Source: UBA935 sp031556725
GTDB lineage: Bacteria > Bacillota > Clostridia > Lachnospirales > Lachnospiraceae
Direction: 5' to 3'
DNA: 64,000 nt
NCBI GenBank assembly: GCA_031556725.1
Contig: JAVBSL010000030.1
Span: 1 to 64,000, forward strand
Shown: in pieces, positions 18,077-25,243 of the stretch
Layout: each line of letters starts with the position of its first letter
Numbering within the stretch: the stretch's first letter is position 1
The notes under the pieces: generated by a model
The model's input: the letters and a program-made list of their open reading frames with translations, nothing else
Told to the model about the DNA's origin: nothing
The model's database searches: none
Made by a program: the position numbers and the translations under genes

Positions 18077-18164
18077 GGTTGCAACCAATGGTTGCGGCAT
18101 TTCAAACTAGAATTGGTAGTGCAACCGAGCCGGTTTCCCCTATACTGAGGGCAACAAATGACGG
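18077..18164 (+). promoter_or_regulatory. GGTTGC/GCAACC repeats upstream of the XRE gene
   Basis: The 119-bp gap before the XRE regulator holds a perfect palindrome GGTTGCAACC (18077-18086), another GGTTGC at 18090-18095 and GCAACC at 18121-18126. TATACT at 18141-18146 is a candidate -10. Repeated half-sites directly upstream of a DNA-binding protein gene suggest an operator for autoregulation; this is inference. Confidence 0.4.
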
Positions 18165-18179
18165 AGGAGATCAGATCAT

Positions 18180-18986
18180 ATGAATATTGAAATTGCAAAC
18201 AGACTTGTAAATTTGAGAAAGACTAATAATTATTCTCAGGAAGCATTAGCCGAAAAATTGGGAATCAGCCGCCAGGCGGTCAGTAAGTGGGAACGGGCAG
18301 AGGCATCACCGGATACCGATAATCTTATTTTACTGGCAAGATTATACGGAGTGTCTTTAGATGAACTGCTTTCTACTGAAGATGAAATTCCGCGTCCGCT
18401 GACCGTAGAAGAGCCGCGTGTAGAGGATAATCAAAGCGCATCCGGATATGGAAGCGGTGAATATGTCCATGTTGGCCTTGGCGGCATCCATGTAAAGGAT
18501 AATGACGGTAGTGAAGTACATGTGGGTTGGGATGGCATTCATGTAGATGATCCTAAAAACAACCAGGATGTACATATTGATAAAGAAGGGGTGTATGTAA
18601 ACGGAGAAAAATATGATAAGGAATGGTTTAAGCGTCATCACCATTATCATACGTTTCCGATGACGTTGTTGATTACGCTGGCTTTCTTTATAATAGGAGG
18701 GGTATATGGCTTGTGGCATCCGGCCTGGCTGTTGTTTTTGCTGATTCCTATCTGGCATTCCTTTGTGGAAGCGGTATATAAAAGAAACGCCCATATATTT
18801 GCTTATCCGGTATTGGCAACCTTATTGTTTTTAATATCCGTGATTATTTTCAATTGTGCACATCCTGCCTGGGTGATTTTCCTGACCATTCCGCTATATT
18901 ATTCCATGGTGGCTTACATCCAGGGTTTGATGAGAAGGCATCGGGAGGAACAGGCAGAAAGAGACGGTGACATAGATGAAGAATAA
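18180..18986 (+). CDS. XRE-family regulator with membrane domain
   Basis: 268-residue protein. The N-terminal helix-turn-helix (residues ~7-62, with QEALAEKLGISRQAVSKWE) is of the Cro/CI type. Residues ~95-140 contain a repeated HVG-GIHV / VHIDKEGVYV strand motif. The C-terminal part has four hydrophobic segments (residues ~160-250), so the regulator is probably tethered to the membrane. GGAGGAGATC is its ribosome-binding site. It overlaps the following DUF4097 gene by 11 bp, which suggests the pair senses envelope stress together. Confidence 0.85.
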   Translation: MNIEIANRLVNLRKTNNYSQEALAEKLGISRQAVSKWERAEASPDTDNLILLARLYGVSLDELLSTEDEIPRPLTVEEPRVEDNQSASGYGSGEYVHVGLGGIHVKDNDGSEVHVGWDGIHVDDPKNNQDVHIDKEGVYVNGEKYDKEWFKRHHHYHTFPMTLLITLAFFIIGGVYGLWHPAWLLFLLIPIWHSFVEAVYKRNAHIFAYPVLATLLFLISVIIFNCAHPAWVIFLTIPLYYSMVAYIQGLMRRHREEQAERDGDIDEE

Positions 18987-19941
18987 TAAAGGGATTTGGA
19001 TCGGGGCTGTGGTTTTTATATTGGTGATGGCAGTTCTTTGTGCCTGTATCGTATTGCTTACACCCAGCGGGGCCGGCTCTTATATGATGATCGGCGGGAG
19101 TGCCGCGCTGCGTAATACCACAGAACTGGAAGTGGCTGAAGGAACTGAGTTAGAACTTACAACTTACTCGGATAATATTTATTTTTATGAAAGCAATAAT
19201 AACCAGTTGGTAATCAAAGAATATTATAAAATAGATAATAAAAACGTTCTGGCGGAGATTACCCGGACGGACAACAAAGTAATCGTGCAGGGAACTAAAA
19301 AGACAACTCTGTCATTATTTGGCTGGTTTGGAGATGGTGACCGGATTGAGATATACCTGCCCGCAGGATATATTTCGAAAATACAAACGTCAGTGTCCAG
19401 CGGTAATATCCGGTCTGAGCTGGCATATGCCGGGAAGGAATTTTCACTGGAAGCAAAAAGCGGCAATATTACCTGGAACAGTATTCAGGCAGAGACGATT
19501 CAGTTAAAGACCAGCAGCGGTAATATCAGGGTGGAATATGCGGCAGGGGAAACCACTGCCAAGGCCAATAGCGGTAATATAACTATTGAACGGGCGGATG
19601 GTTTTGTAACAGCCGGAGCCAGCAGCGGCAATGTTAAGGTGCTGGAAGCAATTGGCGGTGCGGATATCAATATTTCCAGCGGAAATGCACATCTTGAAGT
19701 GATAGAGCTTAAGAATAATATTAATGTCAGCACCAGCAGTGGTAATATTAAGATCCAAGTCCCTTCTGACAGCGAATTTACCTTCCGGGCGGATACCAAC
19801 AGCGGCAATATCGATACCACATTTGATGAAAAGCTAAGCTATAACAAGCGCGGTAACAGTGCCACCGGAACAGTTGGTGGTAATCCCGAGTATGAGATCG
19901 TGGCTAAGGCAAGTAGCGGCAATGTTAAGGTAACGAGGTGA
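18976..19941 (+). CDS. DUF4097-type beta-repeat envelope protein
   Basis: 321-residue protein with an N-terminal membrane anchor (residues 8-30) and an extracytoplasmic DUF4097 (LiaG-like) beta-helix. The domain is made of about nine repeats ending in SSGNI or SGNV spaced 15-20 residues apart (for example TSVSSGNIRS, EAKSGNITW, KTSSGNIRVE, KASSGNVKVTR). In Bacillus, related proteins belong to cell-envelope stress modules. It is translationally coupled to the XRE regulator. Confidence 0.85.
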   Translation: MKNNKGIWIGAVVFILVMAVLCACIVLLTPSGAGSYMMIGGSAALRNTTELEVAEGTELELTTYSDNIYFYESNNNQLVIKEYYKIDNKNVLAEITRTDNKVIVQGTKKTTLSLFGWFGDGDRIEIYLPAGYISKIQTSVSSGNIRSELAYAGKEFSLEAKSGNITWNSIQAETIQLKTSSGNIRVEYAAGETTAKANSGNITIERADGFVTAGASSGNVKVLEAIGGADINISSGNAHLEVIELKNNINVSTSSGNIKIQVPSDSEFTFRADTNSGNIDTTFDEKLSYNKRGNSATGTVGGNPEYEIVAKASSGNVKVTR

Positions 19942-20061
19942 GTGGGGAGGAGCGCAAAGCAAGGGCGCAAGGCAGGAATATCTAGCCGGAGCTCAATATA
20001 TCAGTTCGGCTCATACTTAAAATTGTATTGATTTCTAACGGATAAATGTTATTGTTAAAAA

Positions 20062-20127
20062 CAAATCAAAAATCAGCAAAACTCCTCACGTTGTTCGTCG
20101 GACAGTTGCTGATTTTTTGATTGATTT
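20062..20127. repeat. Palindromic element between convergent genes
   Basis: A hairpin with arms AATCAGCAA (20071-20079) and TTGCTGATT (20106-20114), extended outward by A/T-rich pairing, sits between the DUF4097 gene and the aldo/keto reductase gene. It ends in T-runs on both strands and would terminate transcription from both sides. Its 44-bp core recurs at 61738-61780. Confidence 0.75.
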
Positions 20128-21305
20128 TAGTAGATTTTGAAGGTTTTGACGGCCCATTTGATTACTTTGTAGGTAAGGGGTTCTAATTCCTTCGCGGCGT
20201 TTTTGAGCTCGGCTCTAATGGGGATGGATTGGGGGCAGTGTTGTTCGCATTTGCCGCACTGGATGCATTGGGAGGCGCTGCTTTGGTCTCTGCGCATGGC
20301 GGTGGTTTGCATGTATTCCTGGCGGGCACCGGCTTTCTTTTCGGAGTAGATGAGGTTATAGCAGTGAAAAGATTCGGGGATGTCTACGCCTTTGGGACAG
20401 GGCATGCAGTAGCCGCAGCCGGTACAGCCGACTTTGATGTTGCGTTTGATCTCGGCTTTTACCTGTTCAATCAGGTCCCGGTCGTAGTCGTCAAATTCGC
20501 CGACTTGTACGTTGCTTGCTGTTTTTATGTTTTCTTCTACCATCTGGATGGAGCTCATGCCGGAAAGGATACAGGTTACTTCCGGTTGGTTCCAAAGCCA
20601 ACGGAAGGCTAACTCGGCGGGAGTACGGCCTTTTTTTTCGTGCTTTATGAGTTCTTTGGCTTTTTCCGGGAGCAGGTCAACTAAACGCCCGCCCCGCAGG
20701 GGTTCCATGATAATTACCGGAAGATTTTTGGCGGCGGCATATTGTAAGCCTTTGACACCGGCTTGGGAATGTTCGTCCAGGTAATTGTATTGGATTTGGC
20801 AAAAATCCCAGTCATAGGCATCGATCAGTTTTATGAAATTACCGGAGTTGCCGTGAAAGGAAAAACCGATGTTACGAATCTGGCCAGATGTTATTTTCTC
20901 TTGGATCCAGGTGATAATTCCCAGCTTCACCAGGCTGTTCCAGGTTTCTGCGTCGTTTAACATGTGCATCAGGTAATAATCAATGTAATCGGTCTGTAAT
21001 CTTTTTAACTGCTCACGAAAAATCTTTTCCATGCCTTCAATGGATTTGGTCAAATAGTGCGGAAGCTTGGTGGCCAGGTATACTTTTTCCCGGCAGTTGT
21101 TTCGGGCCAGAATCTCACCTACAGCAACTTCACTGCCGGAATAGATGTAGGCGGTATCCAAGTAATTTACACCGTTGTCAATAGCGTACATCAATTCTTT
21201 TTCGGCTTTATCTAAATCAATTTTATTTCCGGTTCGGGTAAACCGCATACAGCCGTATCCCAAAATGGAAATAGGCTGATCCTTTTTATCTTGTCTATAT
21301 TGCAT
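20127..21305 (-). CDS. Aldo/keto reductase with C-terminal ferredoxin domain
   Basis: 392-residue oxidoreductase. Residues 1-~270 form the aldo/keto reductase barrel (GYGCMRF, then DTAYIYSGSEVAVG, with the active-site Tyr in that segment). Residues ~290-375 carry two 4Fe-4S binding clusters, CTGCGYCMPCP and CIQCGKCEQHCP. Such fusions are common in anaerobic clostridia, probably coupling NAD(P)H-type chemistry to iron-sulfur electron transfer; the substrate is unknown. A good AGGAGGT site lies upstream on the minus strand. It is divergent from the PHP gene. Confidence 0.9.
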   Translation of the reverse strand: MQYRQDKKDQPISILGYGCMRFTRTGNKIDLDKAEKELMYAIDNGVNYLDTAYIYSGSEVAVGEILARNNCREKVYLATKLPHYLTKSIEGMEKIFREQLKRLQTDYIDYYLMHMLNDAETWNSLVKLGIITWIQEKITSGQIRNIGFSFHGNSGNFIKLIDAYDWDFCQIQYNYLDEHSQAGVKGLQYAAAKNLPVIIMEPLRGGRLVDLLPEKAKELIKHEKKGRTPAELAFRWLWNQPEVTCILSGMSSIQMVEENIKTASNVQVGEFDDYDRDLIEQVKAEIKRNIKVGCTGCGYCMPCPKGVDIPESFHCYNLIYSEKKAGARQEYMQTTAMRRDQSSASQCIQCGKCEQHCPQSIPIRAELKNAAKELEPLTYKVIKWAVKTFKIY

Positions 21306-21333
21306 AAAAAACCTCCTTTAGCACATATTAGTG

Positions 21334-21358
21334 TAGCATAGAAAGTTATTTTATGCTA
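21334..21358. promoter_or_regulatory. Inverted repeat between divergent genes
   Basis: TAGCATA (21334-21340) and TATGCTA (21352-21358) form a perfect 7-bp inverted repeat with an 11-bp spacer, in the 131-bp divergent region between the aldo/keto reductase and PHP genes. A second short inverted repeat, TTCGCA/TGCGAA, lies at about 21403-21421. Either could be an operator. No regulator is encoded next to it. Confidence 0.35.
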
Positions 21359-21445
21359 TCATAAACACGCAAAGAAACTTTTTTTATGTTATATTGAAAA
21401 ACTTCGCAGAATACTTTGCGAAAATAACAGAAAGGGATGGCAGAG

Positions 21446-22267
21446 ATGAAGATAGATATGCATTGTCATACCGAGGAAGGGTCTGTGGATGGACATGTTT
21501 CCATCCTTCAATATATTGAGAAGCTGAAGGAACGGGGATTTGGCGGGATGCTGGTGACCGATCATGGTTCCTATGGCGGTTATGAGTATTGGCGGGAGAA
21601 CGTTAAGGGAAGGCTTCATCAGGACTTTAAGGTGTTTAAGGGAATGGAGTATGATACCTTTGACTACGGGCATTTTATTGTTATCATGCCGGAGAATGTG
21701 GAAGTACCGATTCTGGAAACCCGTGGGCTTACTTTAAAGAAATTGATTAAGATTGTACATTATTATGGCGGTATATTGGGACCGGCGCATCCTTGCGGGG
21801 AACCGTTTTTAAGTTTTTATAATACAAAGTTTAGATTACGTGGGGAAAAGGATAAGCTCTTAAGAAGTTTTGATTTTATAGAGATTTATAATGCCTGTGA
21901 ATCAACCAAAAGTAATACGTCAGCTAAACGTCTGGCGGTTCAATATCATGTACCGGGGATTGCCGGCAGTGATGCACATAGTGTGGGATGTGTGGGCATG
22001 GGTTATACCAGGATTCCGGAAGAGATTAACAGTGAATCGGAATTGATACAGTATCTGAAATCCAAACCGAAGACCCATTACGGCGGGGCCAGATACCGTC
22101 ATACTACCAAAGATAAATTGGGTAAGTGGAATAAGGGATTGGTGGCTTCTTTTTACTTCTATAATAAAACCGCAGCACTGGTGCACTATCCCAAGCGGCT
22201 GAAACAGTTACAGACGGTGGCCGGGCGGATGGAAGAGGAAAAAGATAAGTGTGAGGAAGAAATTTAA
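21446..22267 (+). CDS. PHP-domain metal-dependent phosphoesterase
   Basis: 273-residue PHP-family protein. The metal-binding motifs are all present: H-x-H in MHCHTEEGS near the start, DHGSYGGYEYW, GPAHPCGEP, and GSDAHSVG near residue 180. The family includes phosphoesterases acting on small phosphorylated molecules or nucleic acid ends; the substrate here is unknown. ATG 21446 is preferred over 21437 because the AAAGGG site abuts the upstream ATG but is well spaced from this one. Confidence 0.85.
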   Translation: MKIDMHCHTEEGSVDGHVSILQYIEKLKERGFGGMLVTDHGSYGGYEYWRENVKGRLHQDFKVFKGMEYDTFDYGHFIVIMPENVEVPILETRGLTLKKLIKIVHYYGGILGPAHPCGEPFLSFYNTKFRLRGEKDKLLRSFDFIEIYNACESTKSNTSAKRLAVQYHVPGIAGSDAHSVGCVGMGYTRIPEEINSESELIQYLKSKPKTHYGGARYRHTTKDKLGKWNKGLVASFYFYNKTAALVHYPKRLKQLQTVAGRMEEEKDKCEEEI

Positions 22268-22290
22268 AGAGCATTTTTCGGTAAAGGGTA

Positions 22291-22343
22291 TTGACTTTTG
22301 GGAGAAATGATGGATATAATGTACTTAACAAGACAGCCGATAC
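22291..22343 (+). promoter_or_regulatory. Promoter of a short antisense RNA
   Basis: TTGACT (22291-22296), an 18-bp spacer and TATAAT (22315-22320) form a good vegetative promoter on the plus strand with no protein gene downstream. Overlapping it is TAAT-N15-GCCGATAC (22317-22343), which resembles a sigma-D promoter. Transcription would run toward the 3' end of the small toxin-like gene at 22413-22499. Confidence 0.6.
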
Positions 22344-22421
22344 GATAGTGTACACCTATCCGTTTCCGGCGAAATGCATATAAAAAATGGCGTTTTCCTT
22401 CAGACAGAGACGCTATTTTTT
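22327..22421 (+). ncRNA. Candidate antitoxin RNA (type I)
   Basis: Predicted RNA of about 95 nt, from the promoter ending at 22320 to a hairpin (AAAAAATGGCGT at 22382-22393 with ACGCTATTTTTT at 22410-22421). It would overlap the 3' end of the convergent small toxin-like gene, as RatA does with txpA in Bacillus. An internal GATAG/CTATC hairpin lies near 22344-22360. Both RNA and function are inferred from signals only. Confidence 0.45.
22382..22421. terminator. Bidirectional terminator between RNA and toxin gene
   Basis: AAAAAATGGCGT and ACGCTATTTTTT form a 12-bp stem (one G-U on one strand) with T-runs at both ends. It would stop both the plus-strand RNA and the minus-strand toxin mRNA. Confidence 0.7.
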
Positions 22422-22499
22422 ATGTATTTTTATGGTTAAAGCTATAATTGCGATTATCATAGTAACAAAAGCTATTAAGTCGCTCCACATTACATACAT
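22413..22499 (-). CDS. Small hydrophobic toxin-like peptide (type I toxin candidate)
   Basis: 28-residue open frame that begins MYVMWSDLIAFVTMIIAI and ends in a short positive tail (KIHKK). It has one membrane helix (residues ~6-23). The shape matches the TxpA/BsrE/holin-like family of type I toxins in Firmicutes: a short N-terminus, one helix and a Lys-rich tail. The ribosome-binding site AAGGGGGTGG, 5 bases before the ATG, is one of the strongest in the window, which is typical of these toxins. A TATAAT on the minus strand at 22569-22574 could start the mRNA. The convergent RNA and shared terminator fit a type I toxin-antitoxin locus. Confidence 0.6.
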   Translation of the reverse strand: MYVMWSDLIAFVTMIIAIIALTIKIHKK

Positions 22500-22733
22500 A
22501 AGCTCCACCCCCTTCCCAAGACCGGAAAAGAATGAGATGCACGCCCTATCGACTGCCGTGTTAAATATATTATATTGTCATGATCTACCAATTTCCTGTT
22601 GAAAGTCTGGACGGATACAGTTCGTCTCTTTGCGGCTGAAATCGCCTGATGTACCGTGAAAGATACAATTGAAATTAAGTGATGTATTTAGATTAACCTT
22701 ACTGTAACTAATTGTCAATAAAAAGATGAATGA

Positions 22734-22766
22734 AAAAGATCCGCTGCGCTAAGGCAACGGACCTTT
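22734..22766 (-). terminator. Terminator of flagellin gene
   Basis: On the minus strand GGTCCGTTGC pairs with GCAGCGGATC (ten pairs including two G-U) and TTTTTC follows. It starts about 20 bases after the flagellin stop codon. Confidence 0.85.
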
Positions 22767-22787
22767 GTTGTCAGTAATTGATTGTTA

Positions 22788-24062
22788 TTAGCCAAGTAAG
22801 GATAATACACCCTGGTTGGACTGGTTAGCCTGTGCTAACATAGCCTGACCGGCTTGAGAAAGAATATTATTGTTAGAGTATTTAACCATTTCAGTTGCCA
22901 TATCGGTATCGCGGATAGCGGATTCAGCGGCAGTGGTATTCTCAACAATATTATCCAGGTTGTTAATGGTATGCTCCAGACGATTCTGAACAGCACCAAG
23001 GGCGGAACGTTGTGTGGATACTCTCTTTAGGGCTTCGGTAATGGTGTCAATAGCTTTTGTACCGTTTCCGTAATCATCACCATCTACTCTTAACCCGTTA
23101 ACACCAAGACCTCTGGCACTCATCATGCCCAGACTTAGTTCGATTTTATTGTCGCCTGAAGAATCGGCACCAACATGAAGACTCATGTCGAGGTTATTGT
23201 TCAGGTCGGCAAAGGTTTCTACTACGATAGCATCAGCATCAGCGGAATCTTTGCCCCAGGAAATACTTTTGACGTCTCCGCCTGTTTCATTCAGAGCATT
23301 TTTAACAGCAGCAAGGAAATCTTCCTTGTTTGTAAAGGCCTTTTCAGTGGCGTTTGCTTTTTCATAAGATGCTTTTATGGCATCGGCAGAGATTTCCACA
23401 TCGTTACCGCCGTCATCCAGAGGTTTTGTAAGAGTACTTAAGTCAAAATAGTTATAAGTTGTGGCACCGACATCAAATGAAAATCCATCAATTGTTCCAT
23501 CGGTAGCATAAGTTGTTCCCAAACCTGCGGCAGCAACAGCTGTAAGAGCTGAGGCCCCTTTTCCGCTATAATCATCAAATTCATCAAGTGAAAGATTAGT
23601 TTTGGCAGTATCATAAGTTAATTTTGCAGCCGTACCATCTGCGTTTTCACCTTTCAGCAAATAGGTTTCATTGAATTTGGTGGTGGTTGAAACACGATCG
23701 ATTTCAACGACTAACTGATCGATTTCATCCTGGATGTATTTTCGGTCACTTTCGGAATTGGTTCCGTTTGATGCCTTTACAGCTAATTCGTTCATACGTT
23801 GCAGCATATCCTGAACTTCATTCAGAGCTCCTTCAGCGGTCTGCACGGAACTGATGCCATCCTGTGCATTGGCAGAAGCCTGGGATAAACCTCTGATTTG
23901 TTTTCTCATTTTTTCTGAGATAGCCAGTCCGGCTGCATCATCTGCGGCACGGTTAATTTTATAACCGCTGGACAGTCTTTCGGTTGATTGGGATTGAGCT
24001 GCTGTTGTCAGTCCTAACATTCTGTTAGAGTTCATTGCTGTAAGATTGTGTTGTACTACCAT
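22788..24062 (-). CDS. hag: Flagellin
   Basis: 424-residue flagellin, the filament subunit exported by the flagellar type III apparatus. The conserved D0/D1 N-terminus (VVQHNLTAMNSNRML, with RLSSGYKINRAADDAAGLAI) and C-terminus (ESAIRDTDMATEMVKYS to QGVLSLLG) are intact. Residues ~150-320 form the variable surface domain. The ribosome-binding site AAGGAGGT lies in a leader with two CsrA-like sites. It lies 131 bp downstream of csrA on the same strand. No other flagellar structural gene is in the window, so this is an isolated flagellin-csrA unit. Confidence 0.96.
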   Translation of the reverse strand: MVVQHNLTAMNSNRMLGLTTAAQSQSTERLSSGYKINRAADDAAGLAISEKMRKQIRGLSQASANAQDGISSVQTAEGALNEVQDMLQRMNELAVKASNGTNSESDRKYIQDEIDQLVVEIDRVSTTTKFNETYLLKGENADGTAAKLTYDTAKTNLSLDEFDDYSGKGASALTAVAAAGLGTTYATDGTIDGFSFDVGATTYNYFDLSTLTKPLDDGGNDVEISADAIKASYEKANATEKAFTNKEDFLAAVKNALNETGGDVKSISWGKDSADADAIVVETFADLNNNLDMSLHVGADSSGDNKIELSLGMMSARGLGVNGLRVDGDDYGNGTKAIDTITEALKRVSTQRSALGAVQNRLEHTINNLDNIVENTTAAESAIRDTDMATEMVKYSNNNILSQAGQAMLAQANQSNQGVLSLLG

Positions 24063-24068
24063 AAAGTT

Positions 24069-24100
24069 ACCTCCTTGTATGTCCCTGCAAATCCGTTTAC
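24069..24100 (-). promoter_or_regulatory. Two CsrA-binding-like sites in the flagellin leader
   Basis: On the minus strand ATACAAGGAGGT (24069-24080) matches the CsrA consensus RUACARGGAUGU at 11 of 12 positions and covers the Shine-Dalgarno site. GTAAACGGATTT (24089-24100) matches at 9 of 12. Bacillus hag has the same two-site arrangement, where CsrA blocks ribosome binding and FliW relieves it. The match is seen; binding is inferred. The AGGAGG part is expected by chance in any ribosome site. Confidence 0.6.
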
Positions 24101-24135
24101 ATGGGTTGTTTTGTTTTTAGTTTTCTATTAAGTTG

Positions 24136-24164
24136 TATATAATAACTAAGCATTTGTTTGTCGG
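24136..24164 (-). promoter_or_regulatory. Possible flagellin promoter
   Basis: On the minus strand CCGACA (24159-24164), 17-bp spacer and TATATA (24136-24141) form a moderate vegetative promoter between csrA and flagellin. A GCCCGACAAA string overlaps the -35 and faintly resembles a sigma-D -10, but no TAAA is correctly spaced. CTAAGCA (24146-24152) and TGCTTAG (24183-24189) flank the region as an inverted repeat. Confidence 0.35.
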
Positions 24165-24193
24165 GCCCTTGAAAACATTTTGTGCTTAGATTA

Positions 24194-24469
24194 TTACCGG
24201 GTGTTAACGTTACCTTTGGTAATGATGACATTACCCTTCTTTTTCAGGTACTTCTCCGGGTTTTCCGGCTGGGCATAAAATTTGGGGATGGCCTCCTTGG
24301 CCTGTTCCTCGGACATGTTCTTTTCCATTACGGTGCTTCTGACGATGTTTACATCTTTGGGGGCATCTACCATGATGCGAAGATGATTTTTGGTTCCGCC
24401 CAGGAATATAATCTTTACGTTATCGCCAATTTGTAAAAACTCTTCGGTACTGACAGTAAGTCTTAGCAT
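24194..24469 (-). CDS. csrA: CsrA-family RNA-binding regulator, extended
   Basis: 91-residue protein whose first ~50 residues match CsrA strand by strand (MLRLTVSTEEFLQIGDNVKI, then a LRIMVDAPKDVNIVRS segment). CsrA dimers bind GGA motifs in mRNA leaders and in Firmicutes repress flagellin translation. The C-terminal ~38 residues (from EEQAKEAI onward, Lys-rich) are longer than usual for CsrA (60-75 residues). AAGGAGGTTTCAT is its ribosome-binding site and itself looks CsrA-like. Only 49 bp separate its start codon from the left inverted repeat of the recombinase segment, so any promoter must lie in or beyond that repeat. Confidence 0.88.
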   Translation of the reverse strand: MLRLTVSTEEFLQIGDNVKIIFLGGTKNHLRIMVDAPKDVNIVRSTVMEKNMSEEQAKEAIPKFYAQPENPEKYLKKKGNVIITKGNVNTR

Positions 24470-24518
24470 ATGAAACCTCCTTGTTTATCCTTTTGGGGCC
24501 GCTGCCCTGCGTTTGAGA

Positions 24519-24546
24519 ATGCAACTTTTGTTATAAAGTGTTGCAT
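24519..24546 (+). repeat. Left recombination-site-like repeat
   Basis: 28 bp beginning ATGCAACTTTTGTT and ending GTGTTGCAT. Half-sites are inverted, the centre is asymmetric, and it differs from the right copy at positions 8 and 20 only. It lies 49 bp upstream of the csrA start codon. Confidence 0.8.
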
Positions 24547-24554
24547 CTTATAAT
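24528..24554 (+). promoter_or_regulatory. Recombinase promoter straddling the left repeat
   Basis: TTGTTA (24528-24533) lies within the left repeat and TATAAT (24549-24554) just inside the segment, with a 15-bp spacer. The short spacer is non-ideal. The -35 would be occupied when recombinase binds the site, allowing self-limitation; that role is inference. Confidence 0.45.
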
Positions 24555-24590
24555 GTTCATATGATTCATTTCATAAAAGGAGGAGTATAG

Positions 24591-25178
24591 ATGAGCACGA
24601 CATTACCGATTAAGGATCCGAAACGGTTGAAAGAATTTAAAAATTACTATTTAACGGAGCAGCCTAATCTTAGAAATTATTTTTTGATTATTATAGGATT
24701 AAATACAGCCCTGCGAATTGGTGACATTTTAAGTTTGAGGTGGGGAGATATTTATGATTTCAAACGCAGAGGGGTCAGAAAACATATTGATTTGACGGAG
24801 CAAAAGACCAAAAAGCAGAATTGTATTGCCATAAATGACAATATTACCAATGCCCTTCATCTTTATCGAAAGAGTACGACTTTGATTAGTGTTTGTCCTC
24901 ATACTCCACTTTTTTGCAGTCAAAAGGGAGATTGTATGCCACTAAGCCGTTATCAGGCCTTTCGCATTATTAAGCAAGCAGCCGAAGCGGTTGGGTTTGA
25001 TGCACACATAAGTTGTCATTCTTTGCGGAAAACATTTGGTTATCATGCATGGAAACAGGGGGCATCACCGGTCTTGTTGATGAAGATATATAATCATTCT
25101 TCGTTTGATGTTACCAGACGTTATTTGAGCATTGAGCAGGAAGATAAGGATATGATATTTCAAAAAATAAAATTATAA
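24591..25178 (+). CDS. Catalytic-domain-only tyrosine recombinase
   Basis: 195-residue integrase-family protein with no N-terminal core-binding domain. The catalytic residues are R42 (TALRIGDILSL), a Lys in the TEQKTKKQ hairpin, H143 and R146 (HSLRKTFG), H169 (YNHSSFD) and the nucleophile Y178 (TRRYLSI). Length and layout match FimB/FimE-type invertases more than phage integrases. AAAGGAGGAGTATAG is a strong ribosome-binding site. It lies wholly between two inverted 28-bp repeats, so it probably flips its own segment. No excisionase or phage gene is nearby. Confidence 0.88.
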   Translation: MSTTLPIKDPKRLKEFKNYYLTEQPNLRNYFLIIIGLNTALRIGDILSLRWGDIYDFKRRGVRKHIDLTEQKTKKQNCIAINDNITNALHLYRKSTTLISVCPHTPLFCSQKGDCMPLSRYQAFRIIKQAAEAVGFDAHISCHSLRKTFGYHAWKQGASPVLLMKIYNHSSFDVTRRYLSIEQEDKDMIFQKIKL

Positions 25179-25200
25179 TCAAAAATTTTGAAATTTGCTA

Positions 25201-25227
25201 TAAAGTTTTAAAAAAGTAATCCGATAT
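25201..25227 (+). promoter_or_regulatory. Sigma-D (flagellar) promoter inside the segment
   Basis: TAAA (25201-25204), exactly 15 bp, then TCCGATAT (25220-25227). The sigma-D/sigma-28 consensus is TAAA-N15-GCCGATA(A/T), so 11 of 12 positions match. It begins 22 bases after the recombinase stop and points right, out of the segment through the right repeat. No flagellar gene lies to the right; csrA and flagellin lie to the left. Confidence 0.7.
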
Positions 25228-25243
25228 ATGATTTGTAAACAAT

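Noticed and set aside
20229..20612. 127-residue plus-strand frame inside the aldo/keto reductase gene
   Set aside because: Antisense shadow of a gene with clear catalytic and iron-sulfur motifs.
22387..22602. 71-residue plus-strand frame
   Set aside because: It is the reverse shadow of the 28-residue toxin-like gene and its terminator; no ribosome site.
24088..24102. Possible CcpA cre site in the flagellin leader (ATGTAAACGGATT)
   Set aside because: The left half matches but the CA at the right end is absent; better explained as the upstream CsrA-like site.
24159..24189. Sigma-D promoter directly before flagellin
   Set aside because: GCCCGACAAA resembles a -10, but no TAAA is 14-16 bp upstream; the spacing does not work.
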